From positions 1 to 44,343 of the forward strand of contig JAMOQH010000084.1 in the NCBI GenBank assembly GCA_027064085.1: a DNA stretch of 44,343 nucleotides, written 5' to 3'. The stretch comes from a bacterium. Lineage in GTDB: Bacteria > UBP6 > JAFGXH01. Shown here in pieces: positions 33,101 through 41,015 of this stretch (the first letter of the stretch is position 1; the number at the start of each line of letters is the position of its first letter). Under the pieces are notes generated by a model that was not told where the DNA came from, did no database searches, and worked only from the letters and a program-made list of their open reading frames with translations. A program made the translations under genes and the position numbers.

Positions 33101-33682
33101 ATTGATACAATTCTAGATAATGTTAGAAATGTTGGAGATGAAAAAATACTAAAACCATTATTAAAAAAAGTAAAAAATGAAATTGGACTTGAAGCAGAAG
33201 AATTATCAGCGGATAAAGTTTATGGAAAAACAGAAAATAGAGCATTTCTAAAAGATAATAATATCGTTTCAAATATTTTATTTCCAAAAAAATCTAGTAA
33301 AGAAGTAAATTATTTTGGATTAAAAGATTCTGAAATATCAGAAGAACTTGATTACGTAATATGTCCAAATAAAATAAAAACAAAAAAATATAGCGCCCAT
33401 CACGATAAAAGAAATAACCAAGATTTTATGATATTTAAATTTCCTAGAAGCGAATGTGATAAATGTAAACTTAGAGATGAATGTCTACATAAAATTAAAA
33501 AAAGAACTAAAAGAGAAAATTTCAGGAAATTACGTGTATCAACTAGATATGATGCAATTTTAAAAGATAAAGAAAGAAATGAAACAAAAGAATTTAAAAA
33601 AGCAATTAATAATAGATTCATAGTAGAAAGAAGATTTGCTACTTTAGTTAATAATCACGGATTAAGAAGATGTAGATATTAG
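33101..33682 (+). pseudogene. IS1182-type transposase, C-terminal half
   Basis: One open frame without a start (a stop lies just before 33098) encodes a DDE transposase C-terminus: EAEELSADKVYGKTENRAFL, ELDYVICPNKIKTKKYS, FKFPRSECDKCKLRDECLHK with its zinc-like Cys set, DAILKDKERNE and the end FIVERRFATLVNNHGLRRCR-Y. The Cx2Cx4C block and the VERRFATLVRNHGLRRCR ending are the IS1182 signature. The N-terminal half with the first catalytic Asp is missing and the protein stops early at RCRY. An identical 19-bp piece of its start occurs at 24671. Confidence 0.8.
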
Positions 33683-33786
33683 ATTACTAGGGGCAATTTT
33701 AATTTGCCGACCAGAAAATAGTACGGTTTGTTGACCTATTATTATGAATAAATATTCAAATCATAGGTTTTGTTGCCTAAAAAGCC

Positions 33787-33817
33787 TAGTTTTTCGGAGG
33801 CTTCCCTGGCACCGATA
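33787..33817 (-). repeat. Single end of the A/B repeat family
   Basis: TAGTTTTTCGGAGGCTTCCC then TGGCACCGATA. It is the cleanest form of the shared end and matches the right end of B copy 2. Between 33683 and 34042 I see only this repeat, a GGCAA...TTGCC hairpin-like stretch near 33690 and the leader of the next gene. Confidence 0.75.
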
Positions 33818-33980
33818 TACAAGTAAGGAATTTACGAGTTTCTTTGTTGATATCAAAAAAAGAAAGTTGATAAAAGTTTGACATAGTTTTCTCCTTTCAT
33901 GGGAATTTGTTTGTTATTTGTTGATATATAGATACCTATATTGGAGGAAACTATTCTAAATAAATGAAAGAAAGTTGCTG

Positions 33981-34008
33981 ATTGCAATGGATTGTACAGT
34001 TTTGCAAT
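33981..34008 (+). promoter_or_regulatory. Inverted repeat upstream of the HTH gene
   Basis: ATTGCAA (33981-33987) and TTGCAAT (34002-34008), 14 bases apart, 35 bp before the ATG. It is a possible operator; no matching promoter boxes are clear. Confidence 0.35.
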
Positions 34009-34042
34009 TAGCTAAAATAGCTTATTACAAGGAGGGAAAGAA

Positions 34043-34312
34043 ATGACAGAAAAATTAGATTTTTCAAAAACTAAAAATAGTCATATGGAATCATTAGATT
34101 TAGAGACAATTTTAAAAGCTGTGGATGGTGATAATGAGTGTATGATAAAAATTATTAAACATTACAAACCATATCTTGATGAACTTGCAACAATTAAAGT
34201 ACAAGATGAGTTCGGAAATGAAACGCATTATTTAGATGAAACGATCAGAATGCAATTAGAATCAAATTTATTTGAATCAGTATTAAAATTTAAAGTTGAC
34301 CTCAGTAAATAG
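34043..34312 (+). CDS. Tn916-type helix-turn-helix (HTH_16) protein
   Basis: An 89-residue protein with AAGGAGGG before ATG 34043. The sequence LETILKAVDGDNECMIKIIK...HYKPYLDELA, YLDETIRMQLESNLFESVLK and FKVDL matches the small HTH_16 proteins encoded next to the sigma-like factor in Tn916-type conjugative elements. It is complete, but no integrase, excisionase or conjugation gene is nearby, so it is probably a leftover of an integrated element. It could still bind DNA or RNA polymerase. Confidence 0.7.
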   Translation: MTEKLDFSKTKNSHMESLDLETILKAVDGDNECMIKIIKHYKPYLDELATIKVQDEFGNETHYLDETIRMQLESNLFESVLKFKVDLSK

Positions 34313-34448
34313 TGAGGCCATTGAAAAACTATTATACAAAGAATAGAAACCACTTTTGTAGGTTAAAGTAGTATAAAAAAATACTGATAAACCTGAAAAA
34401 AAGTTGCGTTAGAGATAAAGAGAAAAATAATAAATTTAATGTTAGATG

Positions 34449-34475
34449 TAGAGTTGGTACTCTATGTTTTCTTTT
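34449..34475 (+). terminator. Hairpin after the HTH gene
   Basis: TAGAGT-TGGT-ACTCTA (34449-34464) followed by TGTTTTCTTTT. It is a plausible terminator of the HTH gene, 135 bp beyond its stop codon. Confidence 0.55.
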
Positions 34476-34514
34476 GAGTACTAATGCTAAATAACATATT
34501 AAAAAATGTGCTCT

Positions 34515-34843
34515 AATTCTTTCTAATTAACATATTCGTTCGGAAATCATAAAAAAAGAAGCAATTGTTTGTAGATGTTGTGGCCGTGATTTAGAAGAAA
34601 CTGAAGGGTTTCCTTGTATGTATACGGTTGATAATTTCAAAAATTTCATAGTAATCGAATGCTGCAAAAGCAATGAAGCTCAATTTCCAAATACATTATA
34701 TTTGTAATTAGCAGAAAGATGGTAAATTTACTTTTCTAAACAGAAATTTGAACAGTTTAAATTTGAGTGGGTTTTAATAAATAAAATTCACTGAAATATA
34801 AATGATTATGTTAGTTTTTCGGTGGCTTCCTTGGCACCGATAT
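34515..34843 (+). repeat. B-type repeat, copy 2, with Cys-rich ORF relic
   Basis: It starts AATTAACATATTCGTTCGGA, contains an open but startless frame (34522-34707) that reads EIIKKEAIVCRCCGRDLEET, EGFPCMYTVDNFKNFIVIEC and CKSNEAQFPNTLYL, and ends with TTAGTTTTTCGGTGGCTTCC and TTGGCACCGATATA. Two pairs of cysteines (CRCC, ECC) suggest a zinc-binding module. This is the best-preserved copy of the element. Confidence 0.75.
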
Positions 34844-34919
34844 ACATTCTCTTTTATCAGCTGATTCTTCACGATATTAGTAGTTATAATTGTGTATTAT
34901 TAATACCAGGAATTATTAT

Positions 34920-35963
34920 TTAACCTATTAAATTTAACGAAACTCTATTTTTACCATTTGATTTACTCTCGTATAACGCTTTATCTGCTCTCGTTAGTAG
35001 TTCTGTAGCAGAAGATTCCTTTACATAATTAGCTACTCCGATACTTATTGTTTTATCAATGTCAATTTCGTTATTAATTAATGATAATTTTTCACTAAGA
35101 AACTTTAATTTTTCTAACAAATCATTTTGAGATCCATAAAAAATTATAGCGAATTCATCTCCGCCCCATCTCGATATAATGTTTGGTTCTTTAAATATTG
35201 TTTTTGCAATATCAACAAATTCAAAAAGCATTTCATCACCTTTTATATGTCCGAAATTATCGTTTATATATTTAAAATTATCAAAATCAATTAATATAAC
35301 ATATGCTTCTATAGGCAGCCTATTGCTAAATAACTCTGCTAAATACTTATCGAATAATCTCCTATTAGCAGCTGTTGTCAACTTATCATAATTCGCATCA
35401 ATCGCTAGTTTTTCATTCAATATTTTTAATTTGTTAGTGATTTTATCTAAGGCTATTTTCTCATCATTATATGCTACAGCAAATTTTTTAATTAAAAAAT
35501 ATATTGCTGTTAAGACTAATGGCATTTGAATTAATCTATCAATAAACTGTGAATTATTGTTATAAATTTTTAATGTTTCTGGATAATAATATTCCAACAT
35601 CAATAGTCCTTCAAATACTACAATTAGTGAAACTATCAAAGTTGATCTTTGTTTACCTTCAAACAAATACGTTGTTACAATAAGAATAACAAATATATAA
35701 GCAATTGTATTATTACTACTTCCACCCGAATCAATCCATCCAAAAGGAGTAAAAATAAGAATAATAAATAAAAAATAAAAAAACTTAGATTTTTCTATTC
35801 CATTATTATAAAGCATATATGATACTACTGTAATCACTGCTAAAAAAATCCATTTTATTTGTACGGAAAATGGAAAGCCTGCAAAAATATTACCAACTAT
35901 ACTTACTGTTGATAATATAAATGCTATAATTAAAACAATTTTATAAATTTTATTTTCTAACAT
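34920..35963 (-). CDS. Membrane diguanylate cyclase (GGDEF)
   Basis: It makes cyclic di-GMP from two GTP. TTGGAGG precedes ATG 35963. The N-terminal 170 residues have about five to six transmembrane helices (IYKIVLIIAFILSTVSIVGN, WIFLAVITVVSYMLYN, FLFIILIFTPFGWID, IFVILIVTTYLF, LIVSLIVVFEGLLM, LVLTAIYFLIKKF) with a short Ser/Gly/Asn loop, a MASE-like sensor I cannot name. A coiled linker leads to the GGDEF domain: DKLTTAANRRLFDKYL, IDFDNFKYINDNFGHIKGDE, and GGDEF at 267-271. The RxxD product-inhibition site is absent (KEPN at its position). It is one of very few minus-strand genes in the region and has no operon partner. Motility or biofilm control is inferred. Confidence 0.92.
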   Translation of the reverse strand: MLENKIYKIVLIIAFILSTVSIVGNIFAGFPFSVQIKWIFLAVITVVSYMLYNNGIEKSKFFYFLFIILIFTPFGWIDSGGSSNNTIAYIFVILIVTTYLFEGKQRSTLIVSLIVVFEGLLMLEYYYPETLKIYNNNSQFIDRLIQMPLVLTAIYFLIKKFAVAYNDEKIALDKITNKLKILNEKLAIDANYDKLTTAANRRLFDKYLAELFSNRLPIEAYVILIDFDNFKYINDNFGHIKGDEMLFEFVDIAKTIFKEPNIISRWGGDEFAIIFYGSQNDLLEKLKFLSEKLSLINNEIDIDKTISIGVANYVKESSATELLTRADKALYESKSNGKNRVSLNLIG

Positions 35964-36150
35964 ATTTTCCTCCAATTTAATAATATTAATCACGATACAT
36001 TATAATCTATAATATTTTATAAGAAATTCATATTTATTCAAAATTAATTATGTATTATTCTTATTTTGTTTATTTTTATATTATATATCTAAAACTGCTA
36101 TATGGAGAAGCTTTTATGAAATAAATAATAATTGCTATCAGAATTAAGAC

Positions 36151-36190
36151 TAACGGTGTAAGGTAACAACAAACTAACATATTCATTTAG
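36151..36190 (+). repeat. Degenerate left end of a B-type repeat
   Basis: TAACGGTGTAAGG, then AACAACAAACTAACATATTC resembles 23111-23147 and the start of B copy 1. No gene is visible between 35964 and 36354. Confidence 0.45.
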
Positions 36191-36307
36191 TGGATAAATG
36201 AATTAGATTTGGTATTATAATGAATTAATCATAGAGGTTATGAAATATACGTTGGCAAAACAATAAAGGAAGTTTGGTGCTTTTTATTAGCATCTAACTA
36301 TAATAAA

Positions 36308-36316
36308 TGGTATAAT
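36308..36316 (+). promoter_or_regulatory. Extended -10 promoter of the DUF1456 gene
   Basis: TGGTATAAT is an extended -10 (TGnTATAAT), 39 bp before the ATG. No good -35 box is present. A 10-bp palindrome CTCATATGAG (36325-36334) follows it in the leader. Confidence 0.5.
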
Positions 36317-36354
36317 TGCGGAAGCTCATATGAGTGTATATCTATGGAGGGATT

Positions 36355-36831
36355 ATGAAGAATGCTAAAATATTAATGAAAATTAGTGAGGCCCTAGATT
36401 TTGAAGCTGTTGATTTAGTTAAAATATTTAAATTAGATCAGATAGAGATATCAGAAGCTAAAGCCGAATTATTATTACTAGGAGAGAGTGAAAAACCTTT
36501 AAAATATGAAGATTTAGAATCATTTCTAAATGGTTTGATTGTATTGTTTAGAGGAGAAAAACCTTTAAAGGATGGACAAGAAAAAAGACAACCAACATTA
36601 GTTGAAGATGATAAAAGTATTAACAATGTTGTGCTTAAAAAAATGAAAATCGCGTTATCATTAAATAGTGAAGATATGTTAGACATGTTTAAGTCAGTGC
36701 AAGTTGAAATCTCAAAGGATAAATTAACTACACTATTTAGAAAAGAATCGCATAAAAATTATAAATACTGTAGAGATATATATGTGATTGGATTTTTAAA
36801 GGCTGTATCAGAAAGAAACTTTAACCTGTGA
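36355..36831 (+). CDS. DUF1456 (YehS-like) protein
   Basis: A 158-residue protein made of two related DUF1456 halves: MKISEALDFEAVDLVKIFKL with ESFLNGLIVLFRG, and MKIALSLNSEDMLDMFKSVQ with YVIGFLKAVSERN. TGGAGGG precedes ATG 36355. The family is small, cytoplasmic and of unknown function. It is a single-gene unit with its own promoter and terminator. Confidence 0.85.
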   Translation: MKNAKILMKISEALDFEAVDLVKIFKLDQIEISEAKAELLLLGESEKPLKYEDLESFLNGLIVLFRGEKPLKDGQEKRQPTLVEDDKSINNVVLKKMKIALSLNSEDMLDMFKSVQVEISKDKLTTLFRKESHKNYKYCRDIYVIGFLKAVSERNFNL

Positions 36832-36901
36832 TAAGCACCAATAAACTAGGTGTAATATCAAACTAAGAGGTAAAAGATTAACTAAAAAAATAATAATTAA
36901 T

Positions 36902-36935
36902 AAAAGATAATTTTTTCAAATGAATTATCTTTTTT
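36902..36935 (+). terminator. Terminator after the DUF1456 gene
   Basis: AAAAGATAATT (36902-36912), loop, AATTATCTTTTTT (36923-36935). It is the same stem as at 14016 and 44175. Confidence 0.8.
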
Positions 36936-36962
36936 AATGCAAAAAAGAATGGTTTGGCAATA

Positions 36963-37029
36963 ATATTGTAAAGTTATAATTAGATATTTATATTAATGAA
37001 TTAGAATGTTATAATATATATATAGTTTG
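36963..37029 (+). promoter_or_regulatory. Duplicated promoter module, copy 2
   Basis: A 67-bp match (three differences) to 25586-25652, including the extended -10 TGTTATAAT. Here it lies 31 bp before the serpin gene. Confidence 0.75.
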
Positions 37030-37060
37030 AAATTAAAGATATTTACAGGGAGAAATGAAT

Positions 37061-38377
37061 ATGAAAAAAATATATGTAATTATAGCATTAATCATAGTAG
37101 TACTTATGATGGGGTGTAATGATAAGAATAATGAAAAAGATGTTCATCAAGAGGTTGCATCTACTACTAATGACAGTACTGAATTAGAAGAAGCATTAAT
37201 ATTGAAGGTAGAATATCCCGAATCAGTAGCTTTTGATGATTATGATAGTAAACGATTAGTATTTACTGAGAATGTTATAGATGATGAATATGGAGGGATG
37301 CTAGCGAATTTTTCATATGAATCAGCATCAAGAATATTATATAAATCTGATGAGAATAAATGTTATTCGCCAATAAGTTTATATATGGCATTATCACTTT
37401 TAGCTAGTGGTGCTAGTGAAGAAAGCGAAGAAGAGATGCTTACTTTACTTGGTATACCTAATAAAGAAAAATTAGCTGAAGAAAATGCAAAGATTTTTAG
37501 AAGGTTATATAAAGATAATAAAATTGAAAAACTTAAAATCGTAAATTCTTTATGGATGAGCGATGAATCTTTATTTCATGATGATTTTATAAATAATGCT
37601 AAAGAGAATTATTACGCATCTTTATTTAGTGTAGATTTTAATGAGAAAATAACAAATGATTTAATGAGCACTTGGGTTTATGATAATACTAATGAGATAA
37701 TCTCACCAAAGATTACAACAAATCCTGATCAAGTTATGGCAGTATTAAATACACTATATTTTAAGAATGAATGGTCTGATAAATTTAATAAGGATGCTAA
37801 TACTATTAGTGAATTTTATTTAACTGATGGTAAAGAAGTTGAATGTGAATATATGAATATTACTTATGATGCTAGAGAGTTTATTCGTGGTGATAATTTC
37901 ACAAGTGCATCACTAAACTTAAAAGGTGGCAGTAGAATGATGTTTGTTCTTCCAGATAAGGAAGTTAGTGTAGATGAACTTGTATCCTCTCCGAAACTAT
38001 TTGCTTCAATGCTTACAAAAAAGAGTGATAATTATGGAAAAGTAATTTTTCAAGTTCCGAAGTTCTCTTATGATGATAATAGTAAAATGAAAGATATGTT
38101 AATTGATATGGGGATGAAATCACCATTTGAGTTTGGAAGTCAGTTTAAGGATATAAGCAATGGTATTACATTTATATCAAATATTTCTCAAGATACACAT
38201 ATATCTATAGATGAAAACGGAGTTGAGGCAGCAGCATTTACTCAAATAGACTTAGCTGGAGCTATGCCACCTACTGAAAATATTGCTGAAATGATATTAG
38301 ATAGACCTTTTATATATGTTGTATATGATCGTGGTGTAATATTATTCACTGGTATTGTAAATAATCCATCAAAATAA
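37061..38377 (+). CDS. Lipoprotein serpin (serine protease inhibitor)
   Basis: It traps serine or cysteine proteases by a suicide-substrate mechanism. I start it at ATG 37061 (AGGGAG eight bases before); ATG 37055 is too close. A signal peptide with lipobox MMGC anchors it to the cell surface. After a 50-residue spacer comes a complete serpin fold (NFSYESASRILYKSDENKCY, SPISLYMALSLLASGASEES, LNTLYFKNEWSDKF, RPFIYVVYDRGVILFTGIV). The hinge of the reactive loop is ENGVEAAAFT (from Glu385), inhibitory in type; counting P17-P1 puts P1 at Ala401 and P1' at Met402, suggesting an elastase-like target. It is driven by the duplicated promoter module. It may protect against host or competitor proteases (inference). 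Confidence 0.92.
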   Translation: MKKIYVIIALIIVVLMMGCNDKNNEKDVHQEVASTTNDSTELEEALILKVEYPESVAFDDYDSKRLVFTENVIDDEYGGMLANFSYESASRILYKSDENKCYSPISLYMALSLLASGASEESEEEMLTLLGIPNKEKLAEENAKIFRRLYKDNKIEKLKIVNSLWMSDESLFHDDFINNAKENYYASLFSVDFNEKITNDLMSTWVYDNTNEIISPKITTNPDQVMAVLNTLYFKNEWSDKFNKDANTISEFYLTDGKEVECEYMNITYDAREFIRGDNFTSASLNLKGGSRMMFVLPDKEVSVDELVSSPKLFASMLTKKSDNYGKVIFQVPKFSYDDNSKMKDMLIDMGMKSPFEFGSQFKDISNGITFISNISQDTHISIDENGVEAAAFTQIDLAGAMPPTENIAEMILDRPFIYVVYDRGVILFTGIVNNPSK

Positions 38378-38427
38378 TGAGTTAAATTAACAGTGTTAAG
38401 GAGAACTTAGATATATGCATATTAGTT

Positions 38428-38519
38428 AAGTCTAAAAATAGCAAAAATTAATGTTTTAAAAGTCTAAAAATAGTAAAAAACTCCACTTTTTTGACTTAAT
38501 ACAATTTAAGAGATATAAT
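38428..38519 (+). promoter_or_regulatory. Promoter with upstream direct repeats
   Basis: TTGACT (38491-38496), 17 bp, TATAAT (38514-38519). Upstream lies a 20-bp direct repeat with one difference (AAGTCTAAAAATAGCAAAAA at 38428 and the T variant at 38460), exactly 32 bp apart, or three helical turns. It suggests a regulator binding on one face of the DNA. Confidence 0.65.
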
Positions 38520-38539
38520 ATTATCGAGGGGTGGTTAAA

Positions 38540-39841
38540 TTGTTAAGAAAAAATATGGAGTATTTAGTAAAGTGGAAAAACAAAAAAAATAAATTGCCTA
38601 TAGTTTTATTAGGGGCTAGGCAAGTTGGTAAAACATATCTTATAAAAGAATTTGCTAAAAAGCACTATGAGGATTATATATATTTGAATTTTGAATCAGA
38701 TAGTTATTTAAAAGAATTATATGAAAAAGATTTAGATCCAAAAAGAATACTTAGTGAAATAGAATTATATTTAAATAAAATTGTTGAACCTGAAAAAACA
38801 TTAATAATATTTGATGAAATACAGATAGCTGAAAAAGCTATTACGGCATTAAAATATTTTGCAGAAGAATTACCTGAATATGATATTATTTCTGCTGGTA
38901 GTTTACTTGGAGTTGCTGTTCAAAGAGAAAACTTTTCATTTCCAGTTGGAAAGATTGAATTTATGTATTTATATCCATTTATGTTTGATGAGTTTTTAAT
39001 GGGTGTTGGAAAAGGTATATATATTGATAAAATTAATAGTTGCTACGAAAATAATGAAGCAATGCCTTTACCTATACATGAGAAATTAAATAATTTTTAT
39101 AAACATTATTTATGTATTGGTGGTATGCCAGCTGCAATAAATGAATATAAATATAAAGAAATGAATTTACAACATTTTGATAGAAATGTTCATCAAAATA
39201 TAATAAATGCATATATTGCAGATATGAGTAAATACTGTAGTGGTACTGAATCTGTTAAAATACAAGCAATATATAAATCAATCCCTGAACAATTAGCTGG
39301 AGATAATAAGAAATTCAAGTATAGTGTTGTTAAAAAAGGATCTAAAGCATCAGAATTTGGTAGTTCAATAGAGTGGCTTATGCTTAGCAACTTAAATATT
39401 GAGTGTTCACTTATAAAAAGAGCTGAATATCCACTTTCAGTATATAAAGAAAAAGGATTCTTTAAAGTTTATTTAAGTGATGTAGGATTATTAATGTCAC
39501 TTTCTAAAATGCCTTTTAAAAAAGTATTACTTGAAAATGAACATAATTTATTCAAAGGCGCAATTACAGAGAACTATGTTGCACAGCATTTAAAAATTAA
39601 TAATAAAGAATTATACTACTGGAAGAAAAATTCTTATGAAGTAGATTTTTTAGTAGATATTAATGAAGAAATTATACCTATGGAAGTAAAAAGTTCTGCT
39701 AATACTCGATCTAAAAGCTTAAAAGAATATATTAGAAGTAATAATCCGGAGTATGCAATAAGACTTTCAACTAAAAATTTTGGATTCGATGGTAAAATAA
39801 AAGCTATACCATTATATGCAGCATATTGTATTAATAATTAA
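38540..39841 (+). CDS. AAA_14/DUF4143 ATPase
   Basis: A 433-residue P-loop protein common in accessory regions of bacteria and archaea. I start it at TTG 38540, eight bases after GAGGGG; GTG 38531 overlaps that site. Walker A GARQVGKT (residues 25-32) and Walker B LIIFDE (Asp92-Glu93) belong to the N-terminal AAA_14 domain. A winged-helix segment follows, and the C-terminal DUF4143 has a PD-(D/E)xK-like fold (YYWKKNSYEVDFLVDINEEI, then IPMEVKSS: Asp...Glu-x-Lys). The role is unknown. An HD-domain gene begins 15 bp downstream, likely in the same operon. Confidence 0.88.
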   Translation: MLRKNMEYLVKWKNKKNKLPIVLLGARQVGKTYLIKEFAKKHYEDYIYLNFESDSYLKELYEKDLDPKRILSEIELYLNKIVEPEKTLIIFDEIQIAEKAITALKYFAEELPEYDIISAGSLLGVAVQRENFSFPVGKIEFMYLYPFMFDEFLMGVGKGIYIDKINSCYENNEAMPLPIHEKLNNFYKHYLCIGGMPAAINEYKYKEMNLQHFDRNVHQNIINAYIADMSKYCSGTESVKIQAIYKSIPEQLAGDNKKFKYSVVKKGSKASEFGSSIEWLMLSNLNIECSLIKRAEYPLSVYKEKGFFKVYLSDVGLLMSLSKMPFKKVLLENEHNLFKGAITENYVAQHLKINNKELYYWKKNSYEVDFLVDINEEIIPMEVKSSANTRSKSLKEYIRSNNPEYAIRLSTKNFGFDGKIKAIPLYAAYCINN

Positions 39842-39856
39842 TAGAGGAGGCGAATC

Positions 39857-40762
39857 ATGTCTATGATTTACGAGGCAATTACTTTTGCAACAAAAATGCA
39901 TGAAGGGCAATATAGAAAGAAAACAGATATACCATATATCGTTCATCCATTTAGTGCGATGTATTCATTGAAAGATTGTGGTATTGAAGATGAAGAAGTT
40001 TTAATTGCAACTCTGTTACATGATGTTATTGAAGATTCTGGCGTTACATATGATGATATCAATGCTAAATTTGAAAAGCAAGTAGCTAATCTAGTAAGTA
40101 GTGTATCTGAAAATAAGGCATTATCATGGGATGAAAGGAAATTACATACGGTTGAAGATTTAAAATCTTCTTCATATGAAACGAAGTTGATAATTCTTGC
40201 AGATAAATCAAACAATCTAAGCACTATTGTAAAAGATTATAATGAAATTGGTGATCAATTATGGAATCGTTTTAATAGAGGATATCTTTATCAAAGATGG
40301 TATTATACACGATTATATTTTCTTTTGAAATCTGATATTCAAATTAATTCATTGAGTTTATTTGAAAAGTACGAGAAATTAATAATTGAACTGTTTAAAG
40401 ATTTATATCCTACGCCTGTTTTAAGTTTGCCTAATGAAAATCCTGGTGAAAAGACAATTTGCTACGGTGAAGGTATTCTTTCAAATGGAATTCTATATTT
40501 ATCAGAATATTGGTTTGTAGATGGAATATCTAATTATACATATTACTTTGGTGATGTTTTTAATGAAAATGTTTCTGATGAAAGTGTTATGAATTTATTG
40601 ATTAAAGACGGACTTGTTGAATTCTATACTGAGAAGCAATTTTATAGTTTGAGAATGATAAAAGATATAAATGGAAATGATGCATACACTATGAATATAG
40701 TTATTGGTGATGATGAGAATACATTTGCTAATGCTAATTCTTTAGTAAAAAGGTCAATATAA
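39857..40762 (+). CDS. HD-domain (RelA/SpoT-like) phosphohydrolase
   Basis: GAGGAGG precedes ATG 39857. Residues 1-150 form an HD_4 domain as in the hydrolase half of (p)ppGpp synthetases/hydrolases: ATKMHEGQYRKKTDIPYIVH (His30), TLLHDVIED (His55-Asp56) and LADKSNN. No synthetase, TGS or ACT domain follows; the C-terminal 130 residues are unlike SpoT and contain YWFVDGISNYTYYFGDVFNE. A stand-alone nucleotide hydrolase is likely, perhaps of (p)ppGpp or a related alarmone, as in small alarmone hydrolases. It follows the AAA/DUF4143 gene in an apparent operon. Confidence 0.82.
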   Translation: MSMIYEAITFATKMHEGQYRKKTDIPYIVHPFSAMYSLKDCGIEDEEVLIATLLHDVIEDSGVTYDDINAKFEKQVANLVSSVSENKALSWDERKLHTVEDLKSSSYETKLIILADKSNNLSTIVKDYNEIGDQLWNRFNRGYLYQRWYYTRLYFLLKSDIQINSLSLFEKYEKLIIELFKDLYPTPVLSLPNENPGEKTICYGEGILSNGILYLSEYWFVDGISNYTYYFGDVFNENVSDESVMNLLIKDGLVEFYTEKQFYSLRMIKDINGNDAYTMNIVIGDDENTFANANSLVKRSI

Positions 40763-40837
40763 TAAAATTTAATCAGTTAAATTTAAACTTTGAAAATCTT
40801 TTAATCTTAAATTTTATGAATCTAAAGAAGTTTTACT

Positions 40838-40883
40838 AACATTGCCAAGGAAGCCTATTTTTAGTGACTTTCTTGGCAATGTT
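40838..40883 (+). repeat. Short palindrome related to the A/B repeat ends
   Basis: AACATTGCCAAG and CTTGGCAATGTT form a perfect 12-bp stem with a 22-base loop. GCCAAGGAAGCC inside it resembles the repeat-family end. It may also act as the terminator of the HD gene, although no T-run follows. Confidence 0.65.
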
Positions 40884-40921
40884 ATATTTCAAGTTAGATT
40901 TTGAACCACATGTGATGGCAA

Positions 40922-40993
40922 TTAACCTATAAGGTTAATATTAATTGCGTAAAATATAACGATATGTTATAATAAAATTACCTTAGAGGTTAA
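40922..40993 (+). promoter_or_regulatory. higBA promoter with two operator palindromes
   Basis: TTGCGT (40945-40950), 17 bp, TATAAT (40968-40973, extended by TG). Upstream is the perfect palindrome TTAACCT-ATA-AGGTTAA (40922-40938). Downstream is ATTACCT-TAG-AGGTTAA (40977-40993), five of seven bases matching in the left arm. Centres are 55 bp apart. Autoregulation by the HigA-type antitoxin encoded downstream is the natural reading. Confidence 0.75.
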
Positions 40994-41015
40994 TTAAATA
41001 AATCGAGGTGAAAAA

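Noticed and set aside
24453-40883. Chromosomal integron with attC sites between single-gene units
   Set aside because: The spacer repeats lack the GTTRRRY/RYYYAAC core sites, occur in both orientations, and no integrase is present.
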